A stretch of 54,282 bases of DNA from positions 1 to 54,282 of the IMG/VR virus record IMGVR_UViG_3300034418_013100; one strand, written 5' to 3'. The notes beneath the pieces were generated by a model. The model was given only the letters and a program-made list of their open reading frames with translations, was not told the DNA's origin and searched no databases. The stretch comes from a virus. A program made the position numbers and the translations under genes. Of this stretch, positions 15,229 through 22,930 are shown piece by piece. Positions within the stretch are counted from its first letter, which is position 1. Each line of letters begins with the position of its first letter.

Positions 15229-15242
15229 TGATATTATATAAT
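15229..15242 (+). promoter_or_regulatory. extended -10 promoter before an HNH endonuclease gene
   Basis: TGATATTATATAAT lies 31 nt before the ATG at 15274. TTGTTT sits at 15209-15214, a 17-nt spacing from TATTAT, giving a plausible full promoter. Confidence 0.7.
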
Positions 15243-15273
15243 AAAAAACAACTTTTAAATTAAGGAAATTACA

Positions 15274-15849
15274 ATGCCAAAAGAATATGATTACAGTCAA
15301 AAATATGTAGAAAAAGACCCTAATGTAAAATTTAGGAAATGCAAAGGTTGCGACCAAATAAAAAATGTTGAGGAATTTGAAGTAAAATATATGTGCTCAC
15401 CTTGTTATACACATTTAAAAGGTAAAAAAAGATGTAATAGATGTTACTTAAGAAGACCTGTAGAATATTTTGTAAAAGGAATAAAAAAAATAGCTACCAA
15501 AGATGGTTATATTAATCAGTGTAAATTTTGTATTTCAAATTATAAAAAAGAAAATAAACAAAAAATAAAAAAACAACAAAAAGAATATGTAAAAAAAAAT
15601 TCTCACAAATTTAGACAGTATGCAAATAAAAAAAGAGCTTTAAAAAAACAAGCCACTATATTTCAAGAACTTAAAGGTGAAATAGAAGAATTTTACAAAA
15701 ATTGTCCTAAAGGATATGAAGTAAACCATATTTTTCCTTTAAAACATGAAAAACTATGTGGTCTTCATGTTCCTTGGAATCTTCAATACTTAACAAAATC
15801 TGAAAATAGAAAAAAAAAGAATAAGTTACCTGAAATTGAATCTTTATAG
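15274..15849 (+). CDS. HNH homing endonuclease
   Basis: Two Cys-pair zinc modules at the start (CKGCDQ, CSPC, then CNRCYLRRPVEYF and CKFC) are followed by a very basic helical linker (residues 85-130). The HNH core is at the end: GYEVNHIFPLKHEKLCGLHV, then PWNLQYLTKSENRKKKNK. Free-standing HNH enzymes of this design are common selfish genes in phages. It has its own early-type promoter and ends inside the start region of the prohead protease gene, so it appears to have been inserted just upstream of it. Confidence 0.88.
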   Translation: MPKEYDYSQKYVEKDPNVKFRKCKGCDQIKNVEEFEVKYMCSPCYTHLKGKKRCNRCYLRRPVEYFVKGIKKIATKDGYINQCKFCISNYKKENKQKIKKQQKEYVKKNSHKFRQYANKKRALKKQATIFQELKGEIEEFYKNCPKGYEVNHIFPLKHEKLCGLHVPWNLQYLTKSENRKKKNKLPEIESL

Positions 15850-15850
15850 T

Positions 15851-18235
15851 ATGGCTAAGAATACAATCATTGATGGCATAGCTGCCAGTGAACATTTAGA
15901 CTCTTCTGGTGAATCTCTGAGTATTGAAGGGATGGATATTTCTAGTCTTGGTGGGCCTGATTCAATTCTTAATTGGGAGCATGGATCAAAAGACAGACCT
16001 TCGCAAGTAGTTGGAAAAGTTACGTTTGCACGTAAAATTATGAAAAAAGATGACGCTAAAAATAAGCGTGAAGCATACTTCTGGAGTAAAATTAAAAAAC
16101 CTTTTGTTTATATTAAAGCAGAATTGTTTGACGGTTTAGGTCATTCTGGTGCGCAAGATGTGGCGGCTATGTTAAAATACAAAAATAAAGATAAGGGTAA
16201 AAACAGCCGTCTTGTCGTAGGTTTTTCTATCGAGGGTGGAAAAATCGAAAAAAAAGGTATGCAAGTCACAAAATCTATTGCCCGTGACGTTGCAATTACC
16301 GTAAAGCCTTGTAACAAAGTGTGTGATGCTGAACTTATTGAAGGTAATTTTGACGATGATTTTTTATACAAAAATCAAAATTGGGATTGTGAAATATTAT
16401 CTAAAGGCGAGATTTTAACAAAATCAATAAGTTATAGAAATTTAATTGTTAAAGATATTAAAAAAAATGGTGATGCAGTTGAGGCGTATCAAAAAAAATA
16501 CAATCAAATTCGCAGAGAAGGCGGCTTAAAAGAAAACAAAAAAAGAAATAGTAAGAAAAAAGAAATTGAAAAATTAGCAAATAAAAAAATCAACATATCT
16601 ACCACAGAAAACACTTGGAATTCTAGTGAAAAAAATAACATGAGAAAAGCTTTGATTGCTGGTGTAATGAGTGGTACTCCAGACTCTTTAACTGGTGGAG
16701 CAGCTCTTGCTGCGGAATGCTTAGAGGGCAAAATTCAAAACACATCAAAACCAAAAAAAAATAAAAAAAAAATTGATAAAAATTTAATTAATTATACCCA
16801 TAAAAGAATGTTTAAATCTGAATTAGGTTTATCTACACCAAAAGTTAAGTTAAATTCTGAGCATGGGTCAGCTATAGCACAGGCCTATGATCAAATGGTT
16901 CATGACCCAAACCATCCTGAAGTTCAGGAGTCTTATAGCGCATTAATAAACGAAACATTGCAACAATATAACGACATAATGAATAGTGGGCTAAAGATAT
17001 CAAGAATTGAGCCGGGAATGCAAAACCCTTATAAAAATTCAAAAGAGTTACACAATGATATTATAAACAACAATCATTTGTGGTATTTTCCAACCGAACA
17101 AGGTTTTGGTACAGAAAATGAATCCGGCCTAGACCATCCAATGTTAAAGCCTACCGGCATCATGCATGGCAAAAACGAACTTTTAGCTAATGATATATTC
17201 AGAATAGTGCATGATATAAATGGCCATCATAAAGGAGGGCTTTCAGGTTTTGGTCCTGTTGGGGAGCACAAAGCATATCTTACACATAAAAAAATGTATT
17301 CTCCTTTAGCATCAAAAGCTTTAGCAACAGAAACCATGGGGCAAAATAATTGGGTAAATTTTGGTCCTTATGGAGAGCAAAACAGAAAAAATCCTGCAAA
17401 TACAGTTTATGCAGATCAAAAAGCTGGTTTATTGCCTGATGAAATAATCAATGGAGATTGGCATTTAGAAAATGAGATTGATAACTCAATAAAAAAAGGC
17501 CAAGCCCCTATACAATTTACACAACTAGCAGGAAAAAGTAAACCACAATCAGAAGTCCCTATTTTAAGCAACCCCATGCAAGCTGCAAGGTTTCAAAAAG
17601 AATTAGGTGATGATGTACCGTCTAGTTCAGAAGGTATGGCTATGGTTACAGGGCAAGGTAAAAGAAGAGCTATAAGCATGGAGCCTAGTCAAACCAAAAA
17701 AGAAATGGCACAAACTAAAGGAAGAGGTAATTTTCCAACAACTCAATATCACGAAGGTTTTCACGATCATATAAATAAAATTGATCAAAAATATCCAAAA
17801 TTAAAAAATCACACACAAAGTTTAATGAGATATGCGCTAGATAATTTTTTTCACCCTCAAGACAGGGGAAGCATGTTAAAATATTTAAAAGACACTCAGG
17901 GTTACAAGGAAAATGTTAACGAAGAAGCCTTGGCACATTTTTCTGATTTCAGAACCAGCCCTTCTTTAAGAAATAATTTTAATACTTTTCATGATTTAGG
18001 TAAAAAAGGAAATTTTGAAAGACAAACCAGAATAAAAAATTCTATGAAAAAATTAAACAATTGGGCAAATACTGTTAGTTTAGACGATATGAAAAAAATA
18101 CATGCAAATTATCAAAAAAAAGATGCAATTACTAAATTGCCTATAGAAAAACAAAAAGAAATGGTAAAACCAGAAAGATTTAAACCCGGAGAATCAGGTC
18201 TAAATCCTAAAAAAATTGCCGCTTCAGAAAAGTAA
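15851..18235 (+). CDS. multi-domain prohead protease with HDxxGH domain and zincin-like domain
   Basis: ATG 15851 is preferred to TTG 15836 because homologous proteases start near MAKNTIIDGIAASE. Residues 1-165 are a phage prohead serine protease (S78/U9-like): NWEHGS (His44), VVGFSIEGG (Ser126), then ARDVAITVKPCNKVC. Residues about 276-294 (TPDSLTGGAALAAECLEG) match the N-terminus of the major capsid protein. Residues about 330-560 form a second conserved phage domain with RIVHDINGH (His454-His459) and YSPLASKALATETMGQNNWV. Residues 634-638 are HEGFH, with NEEALAHF at 690-697, the HExxH plus Glu pattern of gluzincin metalloproteases. The protein ends KKIAASEK. At 794 residues it is much longer than a plain prohead protease; the extra domains may be packaged into the head. 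Functions of the two C-terminal domains are inferred from motifs. Confidence 0.8.
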   Translation: MAKNTIIDGIAASEHLDSSGESLSIEGMDISSLGGPDSILNWEHGSKDRPSQVVGKVTFARKIMKKDDAKNKREAYFWSKIKKPFVYIKAELFDGLGHSGAQDVAAMLKYKNKDKGKNSRLVVGFSIEGGKIEKKGMQVTKSIARDVAITVKPCNKVCDAELIEGNFDDDFLYKNQNWDCEILSKGEILTKSISYRNLIVKDIKKNGDAVEAYQKKYNQIRREGGLKENKKRNSKKKEIEKLANKKINISTTENTWNSSEKNNMRKALIAGVMSGTPDSLTGGAALAAECLEGKIQNTSKPKKNKKKIDKNLINYTHKRMFKSELGLSTPKVKLNSEHGSAIAQAYDQMVHDPNHPEVQESYSALINETLQQYNDIMNSGLKISRIEPGMQNPYKNSKELHNDIINNNHLWYFPTEQGFGTENESGLDHPMLKPTGIMHGKNELLANDIFRIVHDINGHHKGGLSGFGPVGEHKAYLTHKKMYSPLASKALATETMGQNNWVNFGPYGEQNRKNPANTVYADQKAGLLPDEIINGDWHLENEIDNSIKKGQAPIQFTQLAGKSKPQSEVPILSNPMQAARFQKELGDDVPSSSEGMAMVTGQGKRRAISMEPSQTKKEMAQTKGRGNFPTTQYHEGFHDHINKIDQKYPKLKNHTQSLMRYALDNFFHPQDRGSMLKYLKDTQGYKENVNEEALAHFSDFRTSPSLRNNFNTFHDLGKKGNFERQTRIKNSMKKLNNWANTVSLDDMKKIHANYQKKDAITKLPIEKQKEMVKPERFKPGESGLNPKKIAASEK

Positions 18236-18252
18236 AAAATAATCTTATAATT

Positions 18253-18648
18253 ATGGTTGGTGAAAAAACAAAAAGAGTTGCCGTTGGCCTATTGGTTGAT
18301 GATAATGACAGAGTTTTAATGGGGAAGAGAAACGACACCGACAAATGGACGGTTCCGGCTGGTCATATAGAAAAGGGCGAATGTCCGTTTCTTGGTATGG
18401 TCAGAGAGCTTAAAGAAGAGACCGGTCTTGATGCTAAAAAGATAAAACTAGTTCAAGTTGGTATGCAGAATAGTATCTTGATATATCTATTTAAAGTTGA
18501 AGTTGACTGTGATCAAAAAGTTGATGCTAGTAATGACCCAGATAATGAATGTGATGATTGGACATACGAAGACCCTTTTGATCACATTGAAGAACTTCAC
18601 GTTCCAGCATCAAAAAATTGGGCCTTAAAATTTTGGGCAAATAATTAG
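18253..18648 (+). CDS. Nudix hydrolase
   Basis: The Nudix box is complete: GHIEKGECPFLGMVRELKEE followed by TGLD, matching GX5EX7REUXEEXGU, and it is preceded by TDKWTVPAG. Such enzymes cleave nucleoside diphosphates linked to another group. The substrate is unknown; in phages they may clean nucleotide pools or act on capped RNA. No clear ribosome site precedes the ATG; AATCTTATAATT directly upstream resembles a -10. Confidence 0.92.
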   Translation: MVGEKTKRVAVGLLVDDNDRVLMGKRNDTDKWTVPAGHIEKGECPFLGMVRELKEETGLDAKKIKLVQVGMQNSILIYLFKVEVDCDQKVDASNDPDNECDDWTYEDPFDHIEELHVPASKNWALKFWANN

Positions 18649-18657
18649 GATAGAATT

Positions 18658-18972
18658 ATGAATTATGAAATTTTAGGTATGGTATCAGGTGCTTTATTTT
18701 TAATTGCTGGTGGTATTGCTACGTTATATAAAATGTTAAGTAGTATTCGCAAAGAACGTGAACAAGAAAATGAAAAAGTTTTAAAACTATCACATGAATA
18801 CACAGATCAAAAATGTAAAGTTCTTGAGCAAGAACTTGCTCACCAAAAAGATATATACGAAGGAAAAATTACAGAATTATCTGAAAAAATTGAGCAGCTT
18901 AGAGAAGAAATGAGAAGGCATCACGGTCAATTGGTAGACCTTCTTAGTAAAGTCTGGGTTGAAAAAAAATAA
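18658..18972 (+). CDS. membrane-anchored coiled-coil protein, 104 aa
   Basis: One N-terminal membrane helix (residues 5-25, ILGMVSGALFLIAGGIATLY) is followed by a continuous charged coiled coil (residues 30-90) and ends in WVEKK. This type II-like topology is that of inner-membrane spanins or small membrane-bound virion accessory proteins. The gene lies 10 nt after the Nudix gene and before a hairpin. Confidence 0.6.
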   Translation: MNYEILGMVSGALFLIAGGIATLYKMLSSIRKEREQENEKVLKLSHEYTDQKCKVLEQELAHQKDIYEGKITELSEKIEQLREEMRRHHGQLVDLLSKVWVEKK

Positions 18973-19015
18973 TTCATATATTTTATTCTCCACACAAAAT
19001 TTATCAAATACATAA

Positions 19016-19045
19016 ATTAGCAGTATCGTAATTGATACTGCTAAT
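19016..19045. terminator. hairpin between convergent genes
   Basis: ATTAGCAGTATC (19016-19027) and GATACTGCTAAT (19034-19045) form a perfect 12-bp stem with a 6-nt loop. It lies between the 3' ends of genes at 18972 (plus) and 19061 (minus). A U tract is lacking, so it may act as an RNA 3'-end stabiliser or bidirectional terminator. Confidence 0.65.
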
Positions 19046-19060
19046 AGTCTAATCAATATT

Positions 19061-19348
19061 TCAGATTTCGTATCCAAGCTCTTTTGCCTTTTTCATACTT
19101 AGGGTTCCGGCTTTTTCACCTTCACGTTTAGTACGGTTGTAACCGATAATATCAAATGAAATAAAAGTTCCAGTTGGAACAATTACCTCAAATACAGTAC
19201 CATCAGATGGGTCTTGGAAATGGGTTCCAACACCAGTTTCAGCTAGAAGAGTATTTAGCTCTTCTTTACTTTCTTTAAGACGCTCTTTAAGAGCTTCACG
19301 TTCTTTGGTTAGTTCTACAATTCGTTGCTGTTGGTCAGTTAGCATCAT
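19061..19348 (-). CDS. hypothetical protein, 95 aa
   Basis: AGGAGG precedes the start codons ATG ATG. Residues 1-40 are a coiled coil (QQQRIVELTKEREALKERLK) and the rest a small beta domain (GTHFQDPSDGTVFEVIVPTG, then FISFDIIGYNRTKR). The shape, coiled coil plus beta domain, is seen in conserved phage proteins of unknown function. It precedes the Ala-rich gene's stop by one short spacer on the same strand. Confidence 0.65.
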   Translation of the reverse strand: MMLTDQQQRIVELTKEREALKERLKESKEELNTLLAETGVGTHFQDPSDGTVFEVIVPTGTFISFDIIGYNRTKREGEKAGTLSMKKAKELGYEI

Positions 19349-19381
19349 TACCTCCTATGCTAGATGTCGGGGTAAAAAAAT

Positions 19382-19552
19382 TTAACCCTCCAATACTTCC
19401 AATACTTTATTAATTTGCCACTCTAGCTCTGCTGACCCTGCTGCTAACCCTGCTGCTGACCCTGCTGCTGAATCTGCTACTGCCCATGCTGCTAACCTTG
19501 CTGCTTTTGCTGCTGCCCTTGCTGCTTTTAATTCTTTATCGTATTTATTCAT
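19382..19552 (-). CDS. Ala-rich small protein, 56 aa
   Basis: ATG at 19552 follows AAAGGAAA; TAA is at 19382-19384. The protein starts MNKYDKELKAARAAAKAARL, continues with Ala/Gly/Ser repeats, and ends in EWQINKVLEVLEG. The last 45 residues match the gene fragment at 2-139 except for the final residue. The repetitive GCA codons could be prone to slippage. Function unknown. Confidence 0.7.
   Translation of the reverse strand: MNKYDKELKAARAAAKAARLAAWAVADSAAGSAAGLAAGSAELEWQINKVLEVLEG
19387..19520 (-). repeat. 134-bp inverted repeat, right arm
   Basis: Exact reverse complement of 1-134. Here the arm covers codons 12-55 of the Ala-rich gene; the surrounding sequence is unrelated to the left copy on the downstream side. 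Perfect identity over low-constraint codons indicates a recent copying event or ongoing gene conversion. Confidence 0.97.
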
Positions 19553-19719
19553 TTTTTCCTTTAAAATTATTAATTAACTTAAGCTATTGGCTTTCTTACA
19601 TTTCACAGATATATTATCACAACCTTATTTAATTGCAATTAAAAAATTTACAATAATTAAATATTTGCCTAATTTCAAAGGTTTATTAATTTTTGGCAGT
19701 AATTAAGAGTAATTAGTAA

Positions 19720-19733
19720 TAATCTTTAAATTA
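19720..19733 (+). promoter_or_regulatory. putative late promoter TAATCTTTAAATTA
   Basis: The motif TAATCTTTA lies about 50 nt upstream of the ATG at 19772. A second partial copy, TTAATCTTGATTATA, lies closer at about 19747-19760. The intervening region holds no gene. Confidence 0.5.
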
Positions 19734-19771
19734 AAATCGTAGTATTTAATCTTGATTATATGGAGGAAAAA

Positions 19772-20239
19772 ATGCTAAGTAAAGATACTGAATTTAGATT
19801 AGACCTTGCCATGACTGATGACAAAGTTGGTGGCGAAATTGCGGCCCGTGTAGAGGTTACATCCGCTCCTGTAGATGCTGCTGCTGCTCAAGCAATTTTG
19901 GATATTCTTGACCGTGACAAAGAAGCTTCTATTGAAGAAAGGTTGTTTGTTGGTCTTGCTGGTGACGGAAATGGTTCTAGTGGAAAAGAGCTTTCAAAGA
20001 AAATTGTAAAAATGGCTGATGTTCTTGAGAAATTTATTGCTCTTGATTCCCTTCCTCCTCTTGATCCCGGTATTCCGGCAGCTCAAGCTGCTTTAGATAA
20101 AGCTAAAACCGATATGGGTGCTGAAGAAATGAGCGAGTCAGCAAGGTATAGTCTAGAACATTCTCTTACTAGCAAAGATGCTGCTGACGAATTTAAAACA
20201 TCTTACGATGCTATGGTAGCTGCTATTCAATCACTGTAA
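19772..20239 (+). CDS. hypothetical virion-cluster protein, 155 aa
   Basis: The ATG at 19772 is chosen because GGAGG (19762-19766) lies 5 nt before it; an earlier ATG at 19760 overlaps that ribosome site. The protein is Ala/Asp-rich and helical with a beta-like start (FRLDLAMTDDKVGGEIAARV). Codon use is enriched in GCT and GGT, as in the capsid and sheath genes, which suggests high expression. Possibly a minor head or decoration protein; unproven. Confidence 0.6.
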   Translation: MLSKDTEFRLDLAMTDDKVGGEIAARVEVTSAPVDAAAAQAILDILDRDKEASIEERLFVGLAGDGNGSSGKELSKKIVKMADVLEKFIALDSLPPLDPGIPAAQAALDKAKTDMGAEEMSESARYSLEHSLTSKDAADEFKTSYDAMVAAIQSL

Positions 20240-20249
20240 GTAGGTGTAA

Positions 20250-20408
20250 ATGAAAAAATCTGAAAAAATTCGACAGCTTATTGCCAATATGAGCAAGAAA
20301 AAAGATAAAAAAACTGATGTTGATGCCAACAAAGATAATAAAAAAGACTTAGGTTTTATTAAAAATACTATAAAAACAATTGAAAAAAAAATTGTTAGAA
20401 AAAAATAA
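20250..20408 (+). CDS. small basic protein, 52 aa
   Basis: ATG at 20250 follows TAGGTG by 4 nt and lies 10 nt after the preceding stop; TAA is at 20406-20408. The protein is highly Lys-rich (residues 14-33 nearly all Lys, Asp and Asn) with helical ends. No family recognised; DNA or RNA binding is possible from charge only. Confidence 0.6.
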   Translation: MKKSEKIRQLIANMSKKKDKKTDVDANKDNKKDLGFIKNTIKTIEKKIVRKK

Positions 20409-20410
20409 GA

Positions 20411-20956
20411 TTAAATTTCATAATTATTTTTTAATAATTTTAATATTTTATCTCTAACATCGTATATTTTATCGTGCTCATTAAAGAATATCAACCTAAT
20501 ATCAAGACCTTGTGTCAAGGTATATAGATTGATATTCTTGTAAAAATTTAGTATATTCATTATGTAATGAGGTTTTTTTTCTTTAAAAACTCTGTCTAAA
20601 GCAAATTCATCTTCAGGAATTAAGAAAAAATGTGCGGCACCAAAATTGTGATTAATTTCTTTTTCTTTTCTGACAAGTGAACTAAAATCTTTTTCAAGGG
20701 TAGAAGGGCCAAAATCACGCTTTACATAATCGTAAAAAACTTGCATAAGGGAACCCTCTTTTAAAACAAAAGAGTTATTGTTATCATTTAAAATTTTATC
20801 TTGCATATTAAGATGGTCTTGGTAGTGTTTAATACCATAAATTTCACAAAGGTCTTTGTTTTTTTCTTTTAAAAATTTGCGTATTTCTCTTGTAACAGAG
20901 GTTTTACCACTTTTTTCAATTCCATCAATATATATACATCTTATTTTTCTTTTCAC
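20411..20956 (-). CDS. dNMP (thymidylate-like) kinase
   Basis: The start IYIDGIEKSGKTSVTREIRK has a P-loop of the thymidylate/nucleoside-monophosphate kinase type (GIEKSGKT, residues 12-19). Later segments (GSLMQVFYDYVKRDFGPST, HNFGAAHFFLIPEDEF) are compatible with the LID and substrate region but diverged. It would phosphorylate a deoxynucleotide for phage DNA synthesis; the substrate cannot be read. The GTG start at 20956 lies exactly 6 nt after the element TGATACTAT, so its mRNA may be leaderless. It is divergent from the structural gene at 21010. Confidence 0.7.
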   Translation of the reverse strand: MKRKIRCIYIDGIEKSGKTSVTREIRKFLKEKNKDLCEIYGIKHYQDHLNMQDKILNDNNNSFVLKEGSLMQVFYDYVKRDFGPSTLEKDFSSLVRKEKEINHNFGAAHFFLIPEDEFALDRVFKEKKPHYIMNILNFYKNINLYTLTQGLDIRLIFFNEHDKIYDVRDKILKLLKNNYEI

Positions 20957-20962
20957 ACATAT

Positions 20963-20971
20963 ATAGTATCA
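20963..20971 (-). promoter_or_regulatory. extended -10 element TGATACTAT, leaderless geometry
   Basis: On the minus strand TGATACTAT is followed by six bases (ATATGT) and the GTG start at 20956. A transcription start about 7 nt after the -10 would fall on the start codon. No Shine-Dalgarno site is present. Confidence 0.6.
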
Positions 20972-20982
20972 TATAATCGTCA

Positions 20983-20998
20983 TAATCTTTAGTATGAT
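20983..20998 (+). promoter_or_regulatory. putative late promoter TAATCTTTAGTATGAT
   Basis: The motif precedes the TAGGAG ribosome site and ATG of the gene at 21010. It lies back to back with the early-type promoter of the kinase gene. Confidence 0.55.
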
Positions 20999-21009
20999 AG
21001 GAGTTTTTT

Positions 21010-21399
21010 ATGAAGTTATCAGCTAAGTTATTAAAAAATGTAGCAAATGTCAATTGTTTTCAATATATATCACAATGGGATATTGCGGAAGGCTCTGCTC
21101 AACGCTTGTATTTTCAAATAGTTGACAAACTCAAAGATGATTTAAGGTATTTAAGCCAAGCTACCTTAATTGACTCAGTAACAGTAACATTTTTAAGCAT
21201 TGATGAAACTACAGAAATTGTAAAGTCTGCAACTCAAGCATGGGCAGATGACAAATCAGTGTGGTATATTGACCTTACAGCTAACGAAGTTCCAAATTCT
21301 GGAGCTGTTAAATTTTCTATCACAGAAGACGGTGTTGAAAGCAAATTCAAAGTAGACCAAGCAATTGTAGTTGATCTCTTGGAGAGTGGTGGATGTTAA
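21010..21399 (+). CDS. virion structural protein, 129 aa
   Basis: The soluble protein has a helical start and beta-rich core (LYFQIVDKLKDDLRYLSQAT, then VTVTFLSIDETTEIVK and SVWYIDLTANEVPNSGAV). This looks like a small beta-sandwich head-to-tail or tail protein. Its last codons GGA TGT TAA overlap the start of the inserted GIY-YIG gene. Position before the 276-aa connector-like gene supports a neck or head-completion role. Confidence 0.6.
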   Translation: MKLSAKLLKNVANVNCFQYISQWDIAEGSAQRLYFQIVDKLKDDLRYLSQATLIDSVTVTFLSIDETTEIVKSATQAWADDKSVWYIDLTANEVPNSGAVKFSITEDGVESKFKVDQAIVVDLLESGGC

Positions 21400-22085
21400 T
21401 TTATAAAATAACAAATAAAATTAATGAAAAGGTTTACATAGGACAAACTATACAATGTCTAAAAAAAAGATGGTCACAACATAAATCAGATTCTAAAAAA
21501 TCAAATATGACTATACATAAAGCCATGAGAAAATACGGGATTGAAAATTTTACTATTGAAGAAATAGGTGGTGCCAATAATATCACAGAGTTAAACTACC
21601 AAGAATGGTTATTAATACATAAATACAATAGTTTAGACAGAAATATCGGTTACAATAATAGGTTTGGAGGTTTAAACTCTAAATTAACCGACAAAACTAA
21701 GCAAAAACTAAGTAAGATAGCCAAGAAAAGGAAAGAAAACCCTAACCAAAAAAAAGTTATTAATATAAAAACTGGAAAACAATGGAGTTCTGCAAAAGAA
21801 TGTGCTTTGGAATGCGGCATGAATTATAAAAGCTTAACTAACAAGTTATCAGGTAGAGATAGAAATAATACAAATTTTAGATGGACTAAAGAGCCAAATA
21901 AAAGCAAACCTTGGATTGGTAATCATCATAAAAAAATTATAAATAAAAAAACTGGCAAAATATTTAACTCTATTAGCGAGGCTGCCAAAAAAAATAACAT
22001 AAAAAGAGTTACTTTAAGTTGGAAACTTTCAAATCCAAGTAAAAACAATACTAATTTTGACTATTTCAAAAAAGGGGGTTGTTAA
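21393..22085 (+). CDS. GIY-YIG homing endonuclease
   Basis: Starts LIYKITNKINEKVYIGQTI, the GIY-YIG signature, with CLKKRWSQHKSDSK (Arg) and Glu in the following helix. The C-terminal half carries repeated DNA-binding modules (KKVINIKTGKQWSSAKECAL and KKIINKKTGKIFNSISEAAK, NUMOD1-like). It is inserted between two structural genes. Its start overlaps the stop of the upstream gene, and its own last codons (GGT TGT TAA TG) mimic that junction and overlap the start of the downstream gene. Confidence 0.92.
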   Translation: MLIYKITNKINEKVYIGQTIQCLKKRWSQHKSDSKKSNMTIHKAMRKYGIENFTIEEIGGANNITELNYQEWLLIHKYNSLDRNIGYNNRFGGLNSKLTDKTKQKLSKIAKKRKENPNQKKVINIKTGKQWSSAKECALECGMNYKSLTNKLSGRDRNNTNFRWTKEPNKSKPWIGNHHKKIINKKTGKIFNSISEAAKKNNIKRVTLSWKLSNPSKNNTNFDYFKKGGC

Positions 22086-22915
22086 TGGCATTTATATCTG
22101 AACAAGATTACCCCAAAGGGTATGGGAATAAGACATATCCGGTCTTAGCCAATAAAATTAGTAATTTAATTAAAAGAGTTGAGCCAATTTTAACACCTGA
22201 AAAATTGACTTCAAGATATTTAAAAGGTATTGATCTTTCTCAATATAATGACGATGATTTAAAAGACAAAATCAACTTAGCCATGAGTGAAGCTGAAATT
22301 TTAATTGATGTTCCACTTACACCCATAAAAATTAAAGAAAAACATCCGTTTGATAGAGAGTTATATAGAAGTTTTATCCATATTATGACAAATAAAGGTC
22401 CTATTATTCAAATTGACAAACTCTCGATTCAAAGTTCTAATAACAAAAATATTTTTGAAATACCGCCAGATTGGATTGAGGCAGCTCGTTTTTTTCAAAA
22501 ACAAGTAAATGTAATTCCATTAACAGTTGTTGGGGCAACTGGAGTTTCTTCAGGTCAGCCTACAGGGGCGGCTGGATTGGCTTTTATTGCTGCTATGAAT
22601 GGGGGGATTAATTGGGTCCCTTCTTATTGGGAAGTAGAATATACTATTGGTGTATGTGCCGAAGAAGGTCAGATTCCAATGGTTGTAAATGAACTTGTTG
22701 GCGTAATTGCTGCAATTGAAATTTTAGGTAATTTAGGTGCTCAAAATATTAATACGAGTGTATCAGTATCACACGATGGTATTTCTCAATCTAGTTCAAA
22801 TCCGGGTCCGGCTGTCTACCAAACTAGAATTGGGGAACTTACGGCTAAAAAAGAAGAGCATGTAAAAAAAATCAAAAAAATATTTTATAACAAATATTTT
22901 GTAAGCAATATTTAA
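22085..22915 (+). CDS. head-tail connector or neck structural protein, 276 aa
   Basis: ATG at 22085 overlaps the GIY-YIG stop (TAATG), with GGGGG 7 nt upstream. Features include PIKIKEKHPFDRELYRSF, FEIPPDWIEAARFFQKQVNV and a Gly/Ala-rich stretch (GATGVSSGQPTGAAGLAF), then WVPSYWEVEYTIG. The beta-rich domain followed by IPPDWIEA is a pattern I associate with head-completion proteins of large myoviruses. The exact position in the particle is not known. Confidence 0.6.
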   Translation: MAFISEQDYPKGYGNKTYPVLANKISNLIKRVEPILTPEKLTSRYLKGIDLSQYNDDDLKDKINLAMSEAEILIDVPLTPIKIKEKHPFDRELYRSFIHIMTNKGPIIQIDKLSIQSSNNKNIFEIPPDWIEAARFFQKQVNVIPLTVVGATGVSSGQPTGAAGLAFIAAMNGGINWVPSYWEVEYTIGVCAEEGQIPMVVNELVGVIAAIEILGNLGAQNINTSVSVSHDGISQSSSNPGPAVYQTRIGELTAKKEEHVKKIKKIFYNKYFVSNI

Positions 22916-22930
22916 TGATATTATATTACT
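22916..22930 (+). promoter_or_regulatory. extended -10 element TGATATTAT, leaderless geometry
   Basis: TGATATTAT (22916-22924) starts right after the preceding stop and is followed by ATTACT and the ATG at 22931. The 6-nt gap to the start codon is the same as at three other genes. Confidence 0.6.
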
